The notes: generated by a model not told the origin, from the letters alone. Counted from the first letter of the stretch, positions 38,619-49,735 are shown. The stretch is 64,000 nucleotides of DNA from Ehrlichia chaffeensis str. Arkansas (GCF_000013145.1 NC_007799.1:124001-188000); one strand, 5' to 3'. Numbers and translations: made by a program.

Positions 38619-39548
38619 ATGGATAATCAAAGATATGTAAATATTTTTCTTGAAGCGATAGTAGCAGAAAAACATGTATCTCATAATACTTATCAGAGTT
38701 ACAGGACTGATTTACTGGGACTCTGCAAATTTATTGATAGAAATGACCTTTTGTTGACAGATGCTAGTATACACGAACTGCAAGATTATATTAGGTTTTT
38801 GTATGAGAAGGGATATAAAGCAAATACTGTATCGAGGAAAATATCAGCTATTAAAAATTTATATGGGTTTTTATATAGAGACAATATCATTGAGAATGAT
38901 CCTACTGTGTATTTGGATTCTCCTAAATTGTCCCGTTCTCTTCCGAAAACGTTAAGTTATGAAGAAGTAAATATATTACTTGATGTTGCTGCTTTAGATG
39001 TTTCACCTGATGGAAGAAGGATTAATGCTATTGTTAATATATTATATTCTTCAGGTATACGGATTTCTGAGTTAGTGTATTTGAAATTCCGTGAAGTGAG
39101 AGAAGCTTTAGATGATGGTGATACAGAAATATGTCACATGAAAATTCAAGGGAAAGCAAAAAAAGAGAGGATAATATTGTTAAATTCATCTGCTGTAACA
39201 AGTATACAAAAATATATGGAAGTTTATGAATATTTTATTCCAAATGGATATAAGATGTCACAGTGGTTGTTTCCTGGTACAAAGTTTGATAATCCTGTAA
39301 CAAGACAAAGGGTAGGTCAATTACTAAAGAATTTAGCTATGAATGCTGGTATCAATGTTACTCATGTTTCTCCTCATAAACTTCGACATTCTTTTGCGAC
39401 ACATTTGTTGAATAATGGATCAGATATTGTTTTTATTCAAAAGATGTTAGGACATGCTAATCTAGCAACTACACAAATATACACTCATGTTGCGAGTGAA
39501 AGATTAAAGAGTATACTACTAAAATTTCATCCTTTACGTAATAAATAA
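38619..39548 (+). CDS. xerD: Tyrosine recombinase XerD
   Basis: Site-specific recombinase that resolves chromosome dimers at dif with XerC. The 309-residue protein has the SAM-like N-terminal domain (SHNTYQSYRTDL) and the catalytic set Arg148 (SSGIRISEL), His253 and Arg256 (PHKLRHSFATHLL), His279 (LGHANLATTQIY) and nucleophile Tyr288. The N-terminal pattern and LPKTLSYEEVNILL are closer to XerD than XerC. It stands alone and is not beside any mobile element, so a housekeeping role is more likely than an integrase. Confidence 0.9.
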   Translation: MDNQRYVNIFLEAIVAEKHVSHNTYQSYRTDLLGLCKFIDRNDLLLTDASIHELQDYIRFLYEKGYKANTVSRKISAIKNLYGFLYRDNIIENDPTVYLDSPKLSRSLPKTLSYEEVNILLDVAALDVSPDGRRINAIVNILYSSGIRISELVYLKFREVREALDDGDTEICHMKIQGKAKKERIILLNSSAVTSIQKYMEVYEYFIPNGYKMSQWLFPGTKFDNPVTRQRVGQLLKNLAMNAGINVTHVSPHKLRHSFATHLLNNGSDIVFIQKMLGHANLATTQIYTHVASERLKSILLKFHPLRNK

Positions 39549-39887
39549 GGGTGTATGCATATTTTAATGATATAAGCAAATTATTTGTATTGCTATAAGA
39601 GTTGTTGGTTTAGTTAAAGTTGGCGAATTTGGAATGGTATAGAAAGTTGGCGAATTTGGATTATAGTATTGCATAGATTGAACAATATATTACATGTATA
39701 AGCTTGTGTTTTTGGTGTAGACATATAGATTTTCGCATTCAAGTGCAGTTTGAGATAAATAGTTTAAAAGCCATAAAAGATTAGTGAAAGTTAGAAGTAT
39801 TACTTCTAGAAATTTATTTGTTATGTTTAATTGATCTGTACAGTGATAAAGGTATTAATTTTTATATACTTAGAAATGTCAGTCCTA
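39549..39887. other. Gene-free region between xerD and lolD with an 18-base direct repeat
   Basis: About 340 bases between convergent genes. The only structure is an exact 18-base direct repeat, AAAGTTGGCGAATTTGGA, at 39616-39633 and 39643-39660 (27-base period). Confidence 0.6.
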
Positions 39888-40595
39888 TTATATTTTGTTG
39901 AAGCCTGATTCATCAATGCTATAACTTCTCAGTATACCTGAATCTATTTTAACGATACGACATGCTTTTTGAGCTAGGCTGTAGTTATGTGTTGCAAGGA
40001 GTATAGCAATATTTTTTTCTTTTGCATATTCTTGTAGCAAAGAAAATACTTCAAGTGCAGTATTGTTATCTAGACTACCAGTTGGTTCGTCTGCTAGAAC
40101 TATCAGAGGACAATTGATTAAGCTTCTTGCTATTGCAACGCGTTGTCTTTCTCCTCCAGAAAGCTGTGATATTGGCATTGACAATTTATCTTGTAGTCTT
40201 ACGCGTTCTAAAATTTCCATAGCATTTTTTTTTGCAATGGACTTACTTTTACCTGTAATGATTTGTGGTAACATCACGTTTTCTAATACTGAAAACTCCT
40301 GTAGTAAATGATGAAATTGGTAAATGAATCCTAGAAAATGGCGACGTAAATATGTTTTATCTTTGTCTGAGGTTTTATCTGTGCACTCTATATTATTGAG
40401 CAATATACTCCCTGAAGATGGAGTGTCTAGTAATCCAGCAATGTGTAATAATGTACTTTTGCCTGATCCTGATTTACCTATTAAAGCAACAATTTCTCCT
40501 TTTTTTATTTGTAAAGTTGCATTTACTATAACTGGTACTTCTTTATTCCTACCAAAAGATTTGTAAATATTAGCTAGAGCAAATACTGTAGACAT
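39888..40595 (-). CDS. lolD: Lipoprotein-releasing ABC transporter ATP-binding protein LolD
   Basis: ATPase of the LolCDE complex that releases lipoproteins from the inner membrane. The 235-residue protein has Walker A GKSGSGKS at residues 40-47, the ABC signature [14 protein letters not shown], Walker [14 protein letters not shown] and a switch histidine in LATHN. The MacB/LolD subgroup is shown by the short form and the [18 protein letters not shown] segment. LolC/E is not adjacent. Confidence 0.92.
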   Translation of the reverse strand: MSTVFALANIYKSFGRNKEVPVIVNATLQIKKGEIVALIGKSGSGKSTLLHIAGLLDTPSSGSILLNNIECTDKTSDKDKTYLRRHFLGFIYQFHHLLQEFSVLENVMLPQIITGKSKSIAKKNAMEILERVRLQDKLSMPISQLSGGERQRVAIARSLINCPLIVLADEPTGSLDNNTALEVFSLLQEYAKEKNIAILLATHNYSLAQKACRIVKIDSGILRSYSIDESGFNKI

Positions 40596-40884
40596 CTTTC
40601 ATCCTTTTGCAGTTTTAATGATATTAGCATGTATATGTTGTTAAAACTATATCTGTTTATAAGAAAGTCATATATTGTAAAATTTTTTTAAATAATGTGA
40701 GTGTTGTGTAAATTGTATGATGAATAGCGAGGTTTTTATGTATATCTGTGGAATTATGGATATGGCTAGTATGTATTTATAAAGATTAATAATGTATCAT
40801 GATGTTTGTTAAAAGCTTGACATAGCGTGTTATCTGGCAGTATACAAGTGAGGCTTTAATAGAAGTGTTTATTGAGTATGTTTT

Positions 40885-43161
40885 ATGGTAGATCTTGAAA
40901 ATAACGGTTTTGATGAAAAGAGAAAAGAAGCTCTTGAATTCCATTGTAAGGATTTAAAACCTGGAAAAGTTTCTCTGTTACCCACTAAACCTCTATTAAC
41001 ACAAAGAGACTTATCATTAGCATATTCTCCTGGTGTTGCAGTACCTTGTTTAGAAATAGCTAGAAATCCTGATTTAGTATATGAATATACTGCGCGAGGA
41101 AATTATGTTGCTGTCATTTCAAATGGTACAGCTGTGCTTGGATTAGGTAATATAGGGCCTTTAGCATCTAAACCTGTTATGGAAGGTAAAGCTGTTTTAT
41201 TTAAACGGTTTGCTGATATTGATGCAGTGGATATAGAAGTTAACACTTCTGATGTAGATGAATTTGTTAATACTGTAAAATATTTGGGACTAAGTTGGGG
41301 AGGCATAAATTTAGAAGATATAAAAGCTCCTGAGTGTTTTATTATTGAAAAAAGATTGAGTGAAATAATGGATATTCCAGTGTTCCATGATGATCAACAT
41401 GGAACTGCTATTATTGTGGCTGCTGGACTTATTAATGCTCTTGATATTACAGGTAAAAGTTTTAAAGATGTTAAAATAGTTATAAATGGTGCTGGTGCTG
41501 CAGGTATTGCATGTCTTGAAATGATAAAGTTAATAGGAGTTCCTGCTGAGAATATAACTTTATGTGACCAAAATGGGGTAATATATAAAGGTAGACAACT
41601 TGGCATGAATGAGTGGAAAGAAAAGCATGCGATTGAAACAGAAAATAGGTCTTTGAAAGATGCATTGATAATGGCTGATGTATTTCTTGGGTTATCAGTT
41701 AAGGATGTGTTGAGTAAAGATATGCTGTTGTCTATGAACAGAGATCCTGTCATTTTTGCTCTAGCAAATCCAGATCCTGAAATTAATCCTAATGTTGCAC
41801 ATGAGATTCGACCTGATGCTATTATAGCTACGGGAAGATCAGATTATAATAATCAGATTAATAATGTAATGGGATTCCCTTATATATTTCGTGGTGCGTT
41901 AGATGTACGTGCTAAATCAGTTAACAATGAGATGAAAATAGCTGCAGCAAATGCAATTGCTATGTTAGCGCGTGAATATGTTAGTGATGAAGTGTCTGAT
42001 GCATATGGTGGTCGTAAAATGAATTATGGGAAGGATTATATTATACCTACTCCATTTGATCCTAGATTAATTACTGTAGTATCTCCTGCAGTTGCAAAAG
42101 CTGCTATTGATTCTGGAGTTGCTAGAAAAAATATAGAGAATTGGGATGAATATACTAAACAGTTAGCATCACGACTATCATTGACTTCTAATATCCTTAG
42201 TATGATGTACAGTGCTGTTAAATGTGATCCTAAAAGAGTTATTTTTTCGGAAGGAGAAGAAGAAAAAGTTATTGAGGCTGCTGTACAGTGGCGTAATCAA
42301 GAATATGGATTACCTATACTTGTAGGGCGTATCGACAAAGTGCAAGAAGCATTTGACCGTTTAGGTATTAAAGATACAAAAGGTATAGAGATTGCTAATG
42401 CAGCAATTTCTCAACGAAATAATGAGTATACAGACTATTTATATAAGAAATTACAGCGTGAAGGATATTTATACAGGAGTTGTGTACGAGATGTAAAAAC
42501 AGATCGTAATGTTTTTGCTGCGTGTATGCTTGCATGTGGTGATGGTGATGTGTTGATTACTGGAATGACAAGGGGGTATTATGCTTCTATTAATGATGTA
42601 CAGAAAGTCATAGGTTCTCAAGGTGTCGTATTTGGATTATCAATAATTGTTATGAAGGAGCGTACTATATTTGTTGCAGATACTGCTATACATGAATCTC
42701 CAACTCCAGAGCAAATTGCTGAGATAGCAATTCAGGCATCTGTTCAAGCTAAGAAAATGGGGTATGAACCTCGTGTTAGCTTTATTTCTTCTTCAAACTT
42801 TGGTAGTCATTCTCAAGAAGATGCTAAGAAAATGAGACAAGCTATAAAAATTTTGGATAGTTATAATGTTAGCTTTGAATATGATGGAGAAATGTCTGTT
42901 GATACTGCGCTTAATCCAGAGTTGTTAACATTATACCCTTTCTGTAAGTTAACTGGTGAAGCAAATGTTTTAGTGATGCCAACTCTTCATAGTGCTAGTA
43001 TATCTTCTAAGTTATTACAGAGGGCTGCTGGAGTATCTGTAATAGGTCCTATTTTAATTGGAATGGAAAAGCCTGTACAAATTGTACAAATGTCTTCTTC
43101 TGTGTCTGAGATTCTTAATCTTACTGTACTTGCATCTTTAGTGAATAATACTAATTTTTAA
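40885..43161 (+). CDS. maeB: NADP-dependent malic enzyme with phosphotransacetylase-like domain
   Basis: Large form of malic enzyme (758 residues) that oxidatively decarboxylates malate to pyruvate. The N-terminal catalytic half has SLAYSPGVAVPCLEI, FHDDQHGTAI and the NADP-binding GAGAAGIACLEM; RGALDVRA is present. The C-terminal half, from about residue 430 (PKRVIFSEGEEEKVIEAA), is the phosphotransacetylase-like domain thought to be regulatory rather than catalytic. Supplies pyruvate and NADPH in an organism that lives on amino acids through the TCA cycle. Confidence 0.96.
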   Translation: MVDLENNGFDEKRKEALEFHCKDLKPGKVSLLPTKPLLTQRDLSLAYSPGVAVPCLEIARNPDLVYEYTARGNYVAVISNGTAVLGLGNIGPLASKPVMEGKAVLFKRFADIDAVDIEVNTSDVDEFVNTVKYLGLSWGGINLEDIKAPECFIIEKRLSEIMDIPVFHDDQHGTAIIVAAGLINALDITGKSFKDVKIVINGAGAAGIACLEMIKLIGVPAENITLCDQNGVIYKGRQLGMNEWKEKHAIETENRSLKDALIMADVFLGLSVKDVLSKDMLLSMNRDPVIFALANPDPEINPNVAHEIRPDAIIATGRSDYNNQINNVMGFPYIFRGALDVRAKSVNNEMKIAAANAIAMLAREYVSDEVSDAYGGRKMNYGKDYIIPTPFDPRLITVVSPAVAKAAIDSGVARKNIENWDEYTKQLASRLSLTSNILSMMYSAVKCDPKRVIFSEGEEEKVIEAAVQWRNQEYGLPILVGRIDKVQEAFDRLGIKDTKGIEIANAAISQRNNEYTDYLYKKLQREGYLYRSCVRDVKTDRNVFAACMLACGDGDVLITGMTRGYYASINDVQKVIGSQGVVFGLSIIVMKERTIFVADTAIHESPTPEQIAEIAIQASVQAKKMGYEPRVSFISSSNFGSHSQEDAKKMRQAIKILDSYNVSFEYDGEMSVDTALNPELLTLYPFCKLTGEANVLVMPTLHSASISSKLLQRAAGVSVIGPILIGMEKPVQIVQMSSSVSEILNLTVLASLVNNTNF

Positions 43162-43335
43162 TCTTCTTGTAAATAATTGCGTGTATATAAGATTATGAAT
43201 TTGTATTAATATATATAACTGTATTAATTATTTATTAAGCATCGCTATTTATTGGGTTATACTTTCCCTGATATTTTTATACATGATTAATATTATTTAT
43301 GATAAACAAATAGTAGATGTTTTTTTGGTTCGTCG

Positions 43336-45978
43336 ATGAGACTTTTGATATATTCTGGTGGGACAATTTTAGTATTTTTATTATTTTTAATAATTTCTCC
43401 TTTTTTTATTAATTGGAATTCTTATTATGCGTCTCATGTGCTTAAACAAATAGAGGATATATCAGGTGATGTATCTGTAAAGGGTGTGGGGAAAGTTACC
43501 GGGAGATTAATCTTACCTAAAATTGTGATCAATAATTTATATATAGAAGGTCATGGCAACGAATTATTAAATCATAAATCAACAATATTAATTAGCCGAC
43601 TTGAATTAAAGATATCATTGTTATCTTTATTACTGTTTTCTCCTAAAGTTAATGCAATTACTATAGATGGGTTAAATATTCCATTAGGTAATCTTCTTGA
43701 TCTATTTTCTTCATTTCAATCTAAAAATTTTAATATAAAAACGTTTAATGTTTTTAATAGTGTTGTTAATACAAGTTATGATGGTACATCTTTTAATAGT
43801 AAGCCTATATCCATTAAAAGTGGAACTATAAAAACAGTTAGTGATATGAAGGTAATAAATGGTTTATTAAGTATCGGTAAAAATGATTATAATGTAGTTG
43901 CTGATATATCATTAAATGAAGAGCATAGAATTAATGCAAATATTTATTCTCAATCAACAAAGGTAACTTTGTCTGGTGTAGCTGCTGGTAATGCATTTGA
44001 TGGTGTGATATTAACTAATGGGAGTGATTTTTCACAGTTTATTAATGATATTTCTGAGACCAATAAAACTTCTATCTTTTCTTTCATTAATTCTCATGAA
44101 GAGTTTTCTTTATCCACTAATATAAAATTATTAGATAAAACTTTTGAATTAAATGATTTCAAATTGTCTACTGATAGTATGGAGGGGATAGGAAAAGTAA
44201 TCTGTTCAAATTATGCATCATGTAGTGCTAATATTGATTTTTCGAGAATTGATGTGGACCGTTTGTATGGAGTTAAACATGAAAGTGATGTTTATAGAAA
44301 AGATTCTCGTACCCTTGACTACTTGAATACATTAATATCTGAAAATTTAAACTATAACATTAAAGCTAGTGCTAAAGAAATAAAGTACCATGATCAAGTC
44401 TCTAGTAATTTAATAATGGATTTAGAAGTATCCAAGGGAAAAATTAGCATCAATCAAATGACAATTATGTTACCTGGTAATAATAATGTATTACATGTTG
44501 AAGGTAATGTTGGCAGTAATGATTTGATTTCTAGTTTTCATGGAAAACTGAAGATAAATGGGGATGACTTTTGTTCTTTTGCTAAGTGGTTATTTCCAAT
44601 ACAAGTTGAATCGAAATCTAGTGATAAATTTTCTATACAAAGTGATTTATACGTAGCTCCTAGAGTATTTTCTTTATCTCATATTGAAGTATTAACTGAC
44701 AGTTTTGGAGACGTAAAAGGGCAATTAAGGATAAAGTATGATAGGAAAGGTAGTGCTGTTGTTGGGGATATAGAAATACATAATATTGATTTTGATCAGT
44801 ACAAGATAAATGAAAAATTGAAAATAGAAGACTTTATGCCGATGAAATGGTTAAAGGACATAAAGTATAAAATAAATGTTGATACTAATATTAGTGATTT
44901 TATTATTCAAAAACAGCAGGTGAGTAATCTAAGCTTTTTAGTTAATGTAATGCAAAGTAAGTTTGCCATTGATAAAATACGCTTTAATGGTGCTGATGGA
45001 TCTGATCTTAGTGGATTTATTAAAGCTTACATTGGATCTCAGGATCTAAAGCCAAAAATATTAGTTAGTCTTAAGGGTAATAAGTATAATACTGCATTCA
45101 TAAAATTTCCTTCTTTGATACGTTATGTCCTTGATGGATCAAATAAAGTCACTAATATAAAATGGTCAAATGAAGATCTAAAATTTTATGGATTAGAGCA
45201 TGTAGATGGTAATATTGATATTAATATTAAAAATTTTATTTCTAAAGATAATTCATTAAAGGACTTTGTATTATCATCTAGTTTAAAAGATAATTTAATG
45301 TCTGTTAACAAACTTATGTTTAAGGTAGATGATGGGTTTGTATCAGCTAGTGGTAAAATAGGTATGGGTTCTAATACTTATTCATTATCTGCTGTTCTGT
45401 CTATAGCCAATATTGGATTGAATAATTTGCTTAAGCATATAAATGTTGATGGAATTACTGGAAATGTAAGTATTAGTGGTAGTGTTCAAACCCAGGGTAA
45501 GACTTTAGTTGATTGGATTAATGCTTTAGATGGTAAAATGGAAGTAGTTGCTAAGGGTGTGAATGTTGTTGGAGTAGATTTTAATAAATTTATTATAAGT
45601 TTATTAGATGTTCAGAGTAAATCAGATGTTGCTGCGTTAACTCAGATTGGATTGTATGAAAATAATACAGTATTTAATTTTATTAGTGCTGGAGCTAATA
45701 TAAGAAGGGGTAATATTATATCTTCCTTGCAATTTGCAATTGACAATGCTAGTGGCATGGCATCTGCAAATATTTCTTTATTACAGTTTGCTGTGATGTC
45801 TAAAATTAGGTTATCATTTATACGTCCTAATGTGTCTTCTCCATCTAATGTAGATATGTCATTAAATGGTCAATTATGGCAACCTAGGATAAATTTTAAT
45901 GTAAATGCTCTGTATGAAGAGATTGTGAAGGGAGGTAGTCAATCTGTTTCGGCACATGATGAAGAGTTTATAGATTAA
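43336..45978 (+). CDS. AsmA-family envelope protein
   Basis: An 880-residue protein with an N-terminal membrane helix (residues 5-25, LLIYSGGTILVFLLFLIISPFF cut to 20: the segment after MR) followed by INWNSYYASHVLKQIEDISG, the typical AsmA start, and a long beta-rich periplasmic region with a C-terminal AsmA_2-like segment (GITGNVSISGSVQTQGKTL, LDGKMEVVAKGV). Such proteins form hydrophobic grooves and are implicated in phospholipid transport to the outer membrane. No partner gene is adjacent; mlaD lies 5 kb away. Confidence 0.88.
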   Translation: MRLLIYSGGTILVFLLFLIISPFFINWNSYYASHVLKQIEDISGDVSVKGVGKVTGRLILPKIVINNLYIEGHGNELLNHKSTILISRLELKISLLSLLLFSPKVNAITIDGLNIPLGNLLDLFSSFQSKNFNIKTFNVFNSVVNTSYDGTSFNSKPISIKSGTIKTVSDMKVINGLLSIGKNDYNVVADISLNEEHRINANIYSQSTKVTLSGVAAGNAFDGVILTNGSDFSQFINDISETNKTSIFSFINSHEEFSLSTNIKLLDKTFELNDFKLSTDSMEGIGKVICSNYASCSANIDFSRIDVDRLYGVKHESDVYRKDSRTLDYLNTLISENLNYNIKASAKEIKYHDQVSSNLIMDLEVSKGKISINQMTIMLPGNNNVLHVEGNVGSNDLISSFHGKLKINGDDFCSFAKWLFPIQVESKSSDKFSIQSDLYVAPRVFSLSHIEVLTDSFGDVKGQLRIKYDRKGSAVVGDIEIHNIDFDQYKINEKLKIEDFMPMKWLKDIKYKINVDTNISDFIIQKQQVSNLSFLVNVMQSKFAIDKIRFNGADGSDLSGFIKAYIGSQDLKPKILVSLKGNKYNTAFIKFPSLIRYVLDGSNKVTNIKWSNEDLKFYGLEHVDGNIDINIKNFISKDNSLKDFVLSSSLKDNLMSVNKLMFKVDDGFVSASGKIGMGSNTYSLSAVLSIANIGLNNLLKHINVDGITGNVSISGSVQTQGKTLVDWINALDGKMEVVAKGVNVVGVDFNKFIISLLDVQSKSDVAALTQIGLYENNTVFNFISAGANIRRGNIISSLQFAIDNASGMASANISLLQFAVMSKIRLSFIRPNVSSPSNVDMSLNGQLWQPRINFNVNALYEEIVKGGSQSVSAHDEEFID

Positions 45979-46137
45979 AGTTGCATAATTATATAGGAAA
46001 TAATAGTTCATACATTGAAGCATGCCTTTTTGTTAATGTTAGAAATACTAAGGTTTTGTTTTGACAGATTATTTGTGGCTTATTGGAACCTTGGTAGATT
46101 GATATATATATTTATTATAGTTGGGGCAGAAGTTAAC

Positions 46138-47643
46138 TTAGGATGTGAATTTAGATAATATAAATCTTAATAAGACTAATATTAACATTATCGGTATAGC
46201 GAATTGAATGGTAATGAATTTGTTCAAATGTTTAGAATATATAGTACCTTCACTTATATGGTAGGGTAAGTATGAATCAATGATACCTTCTGTCATTATA
46301 GGTAAAGAGTTGATAATTCTTCCGTAACTATCTATTACTGCAGAAATACCATTATTTGCTGCTCTTATAGTAGGAAGCCCGTTTTCAATACTTCTTACAC
46401 GGTTAATTTCTAAGTGTTGATAAGGTTGAGAACTTATACCGAACCAGCCATCATTTGTAATATTAATAATCCATTGTCCTTTTGTACACCTACTTGTAAC
46501 TTCGTTACTGAAAATAGATTCATAACATATTAATGGTATAAAAGGGCTTTGATTATTTAGTGATATAGACTTTTCTTTGTTTGTTCCAGGACTATAATTA
46601 AGCCTATTTGCAATACTTTTAGGGATTAGATTTTTTAATATAGATGGTATAAATTCTCCAAATGGTACTAGATGTAGTTTATCATAGAAATCTATTATTT
46701 GACCATTATCATTAATAACAAATAATGTGTTGTGAAACTTATTGTTTTCAAATCTTGTACCTCCAGCAATTAAAAATCCTGGTATAATAAATTTAAGATA
46801 ATTTTGTACTGATCTACTGTTTGTGTCTGTTAAAAAGGGGAAAGAATTTTCTCCCCAAACTACATGTGTTCTTGAATTTAATCCATATTTACTGGTTAAG
46901 CGTAGATATGTTTGAAATCTATCATACTCCTGCTCTTCATTTCCGTCCCAATGACTTTCAGTATTTCCTTGTACTATACGTATAGCTATCTTCTGATTAT
47001 ATTTCTGTTCTTGGTTATTTGATAGGCGATCATTTCCATAAATGAACATGCTTACTAATATTAATAGTGCAGTGATACATGGAAGGGTACTCTTGTCTCT
47101 TATAGACACTCCAGCAGCTGTACTACAGAATATGGCAAGAAACTCCATGCCATATGTTCCAATTAATGAAGCAGTTTGCAACATTTCTATGGAGAAAGAC
47201 CAAGAATATGCAAATAGATTCCAAGGTACTATATATCCTAACAACATGCTGGCAATAGTGAAAGACAGTGAGAAAGTTATTAAACCGAATAATTTCTTGT
47301 AATTAAGCGTATAACTAATAGCTGCAGCTGCAGCAAATAATAATGATAAAGATGCTGAAAGGATGAGGGTAAGAGGTATTAGTGGCCAAAAAATTTTGCT
47401 TTGGATAATTAGTGGAACATTAACCCAGTATGAGCTGGCTGTAAAATATCCAAAACCAAACCACCATCCACAGAAGAAAGCTTGTCTTGTATTTTTGACT
47501 TGTGATAATACAATGTAAAATCCAGAAAATGCTATTAGTAAAGCAATAAACATATGGAAAGGTGCCATAGATATAGCGCCTGCAACTCCTAATATCATTG
47601 CTAAAGTATAGTTATATTTTCTGTAAAAATCTCCTTCTATCAA
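46138..47643 (-). CDS. lnt: Apolipoprotein N-acyltransferase
   Basis: Adds the third acyl chain to lipoproteins in the inner membrane. The 501-residue protein has about six N-terminal helices, a periplasmic carbon-nitrogen hydrolase domain and a last helix near the C terminus. The catalytic triad is Glu265 (VVWGENSFPF), Lys322 (DKLHLVPFGEF) and Cys373 (LICYESIF). The start is a TTG at 47643; the next ATG (16 codons in) would cut into the first helix. Fits with lolD as part of the lipoprotein pathway. Confidence 0.94.
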   Translation of the reverse strand: MIEGDFYRKYNYTLAMILGVAGAISMAPFHMFIALLIAFSGFYIVLSQVKNTRQAFFCGWWFGFGYFTASSYWVNVPLIIQSKIFWPLIPLTLILSASLSLLFAAAAAISYTLNYKKLFGLITFSLSFTIASMLLGYIVPWNLFAYSWSFSIEMLQTASLIGTYGMEFLAIFCSTAAGVSIRDKSTLPCITALLILVSMFIYGNDRLSNNQEQKYNQKIAIRIVQGNTESHWDGNEEQEYDRFQTYLRLTSKYGLNSRTHVVWGENSFPFLTDTNSRSVQNYLKFIIPGFLIAGGTRFENNKFHNTLFVINDNGQIIDFYDKLHLVPFGEFIPSILKNLIPKSIANRLNYSPGTNKEKSISLNNQSPFIPLICYESIFSNEVTSRCTKGQWIINITNDGWFGISSQPYQHLEINRVRSIENGLPTIRAANNGISAVIDSYGRIINSLPIMTEGIIDSYLPYHISEGTIYSKHLNKFITIQFAIPIMLILVLLRFILSKFTS

Positions 47644-48215
47644 CTCGCTTGCCCTACATTAACATTCAACTGTACCAAGTAAAGACTAGTACGCTGACTA
47701 TTGTAAATATTTTTTATGTTATGTAAAGCATAAGACTTTATAATTTATTTTCAGGATCCTTATGATTTTTTATAAATTGAAAAGCTTAGTATTTGAGTCT
47801 TGAATGTTGGTGAGATAATTAAATGGGTCTGTGAATTCATTATGAACAAGTTTTTATTATTAAGGTTTGGTGTTAAGGCCTATAGTGCGAAGTTGGAGTA
47901 GACTATATTGTTCGCTAGTGCCATTGGAGTATATGTAAGAATTATACAATTTAATATAAATATGGTTTATATATTTAAAGTAGCAAAGTATTTCTTTAAT
48001 ATTCTTATTTATATAGGACATATTGTAATGTTAGTTTTTTTGTATCTGTTGTTTTGAATGATAAACTAACATATTAAAGGTAGAGACCAATAATTTATTA
48101 CATTTTTTATGTAAATCAATTAATTATTGCTATTTTACAATAAAGGCGCTTGCCTTTTTGGTAATATTTTAGTAGGTTTGTCAATCATATATTATTGAAT
48201 TTATGGGTATATGTG
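47644..48215. other. Intergenic region with a 10-base inverted repeat
   Basis: About 570 AT-rich bases between divergent genes. A perfect inverted repeat, ATGTTAGTTT (48028-48037) and AAACTAACAT (48063-48072), lies 144 bases before the next start codon and could be an operator or an RNA stem. No open frame of note. Confidence 0.45.
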
Positions 48216-49691
48216 ATGATTAGTTCGTTACCTGTTTTACAGGTTGTTATACCTTTACTTTCTGCGATAGGATGTGCATTGTTAAAAGATGCTAGATTAG
48301 TCAAGATTATATCAGCTATTGTAGTGTTAATATCTTCCGCTATTGCAGTAGTGCTATTTTTTCAAGTATATCATGGTGGTGTTATTAAATATAGCATAGG
48401 AGGGTGGATAGTACCTTATGGAATAGAACTTAAGGTAAATGTCTTTAATTCGATGATGCTTGTTTTAGTTGGGTTTGTTGCTATGATGAGTATTGTATAT
48501 GGTATCTACCCTAATACCAAAGAAATAAATGTACGTACAATACCAAGTTTTTATTCTGTATTTTTGTTATGTTTTAGTGGCTTTTTAGGAATATTAGTTT
48601 CAAATGATGTTTTTAATATTTATGTTTTTCTAGAAATATCATCAATTTCTTCATATATCTTAGTTGCAATGGGTAATAACAGGAATGCATTGATAGCTGC
48701 ATTTGATTACTTAGTAATAGGTACCATTGGTGCAACGTTTTATTTAATAGGAGTAGGGTTTTTATATGCTATTACTGGAACTTTAAATGTTGGAAATTTG
48801 TTTTTAATAGTTCAAGATAAATCTTTAACGACAAATAGGGCTATACAAGTTGGGTTGTTGTTCATAATGTTAGGTTTGTTTATTAAAGCAGCACTATTTC
48901 CATTTCATAAATGGTTAATTCAAGCATATAATTATGCACCTACTTTTATTTCGGTATTCTTCTCTGGTGTTTCTACTAAAGTAATGATCTACCTTATAAT
49001 AAAAGTAATATATGATGTTTTTAAAGCTGAATTAGTACTGTTAACTTTACCTTTTAATATTGTATTTATGAGTTTTGCTGCATTATCAGTGATTTCTGCA
49101 TCTATTCTTGCAATGCTGAGTAGTAATATGAAGAGAATTTTTGCATACTCAAGTGTAGCACATCTAGGATATATTATATTTGCTGTAGGTTTGAATACTT
49201 ACTATGGTTTAGTGGCTGCTGTAACTTATATAATTAACCATAGTTTAGTGAAATCAGCATTATTTATGGTCATGGGTAGTATTTCTTACAATTGTGGTAG
49301 TCTTGAGCTTAAAGATTGTACAAATATTTGGAAAAATATGCCAAAGATTGCGTTACCATTTGTTATTTTATGTATAAGCCTTATTGGAATGCCAATAACT
49401 TCAGGATTTATTTCTAAGTGGTATGTTTTTGATGCGGCAATTAAAACGAATTTTTGGTTGGGTGTAATTGTTTTACTTATAGGATCAGGTCTATCTGTGG
49501 TGTATGTGTGGAATATAATAGAAGCAACATGTTTTAAGCCATCTGATAAACAAGTGAAGAAATTGTTTGAAGTTCCTAATGTTATGGTGTTATGTATTTG
49601 GGTAATGGCTATTTCATCTATTATTCTTGGGTTATATCCAGTACCTTTAATGATGATTTCTAATAAAATAGCGGAATCACTGTTATATTAA
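48216..49691 (+). CDS. MrpD/NuoN-like proton-conducting membrane subunit
   Basis: Multi-helix membrane protein (about 14 segments, 491 residues from ATG 48216; a TTG at 48195 would add seven) of the complex I antiporter family. Motifs: NVFNSMMLVLVGFVAMMSI, DVFNIYVFLEISSISSYILVA with the conserved Glu, LFIKAALFPFHKWLIQAYNYAPT with conserved Lys, and KRIFAYSSVAHLGYI. It is closest in pattern to MrpD/MnhD subunits of sodium:proton antiporters. No other Mrp subunit is in this window, so it either acts with subunits encoded elsewhere or alone. Confidence 0.85.
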   Translation: MISSLPVLQVVIPLLSAIGCALLKDARLVKIISAIVVLISSAIAVVLFFQVYHGGVIKYSIGGWIVPYGIELKVNVFNSMMLVLVGFVAMMSIVYGIYPNTKEINVRTIPSFYSVFLLCFSGFLGILVSNDVFNIYVFLEISSISSYILVAMGNNRNALIAAFDYLVIGTIGATFYLIGVGFLYAITGTLNVGNLFLIVQDKSLTTNRAIQVGLLFIMLGLFIKAALFPFHKWLIQAYNYAPTFISVFFSGVSTKVMIYLIIKVIYDVFKAELVLLTLPFNIVFMSFAALSVISASILAMLSSNMKRIFAYSSVAHLGYIIFAVGLNTYYGLVAAVTYIINHSLVKSALFMVMGSISYNCGSLELKDCTNIWKNMPKIALPFVILCISLIGMPITSGFISKWYVFDAAIKTNFWLGVIVLLIGSGLSVVYVWNIIEATCFKPSDKQVKKLFEVPNVMVLCIWVMAISSIILGLYPVPLMMISNKIAESLLY

Positions 49692-49735
49692 ATTAGTGGG
49701 TAAAGTTTTTGGTGCATTTGTAATTTTTGGAAGGG

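Noticed and set aside
38619-39548. XerD-like gene as a phage or genomic-island integrase
   Set aside because: No tRNA attachment site, direct repeats or foreign genes beside it, and the N-terminal pattern and length fit chromosomal XerD.
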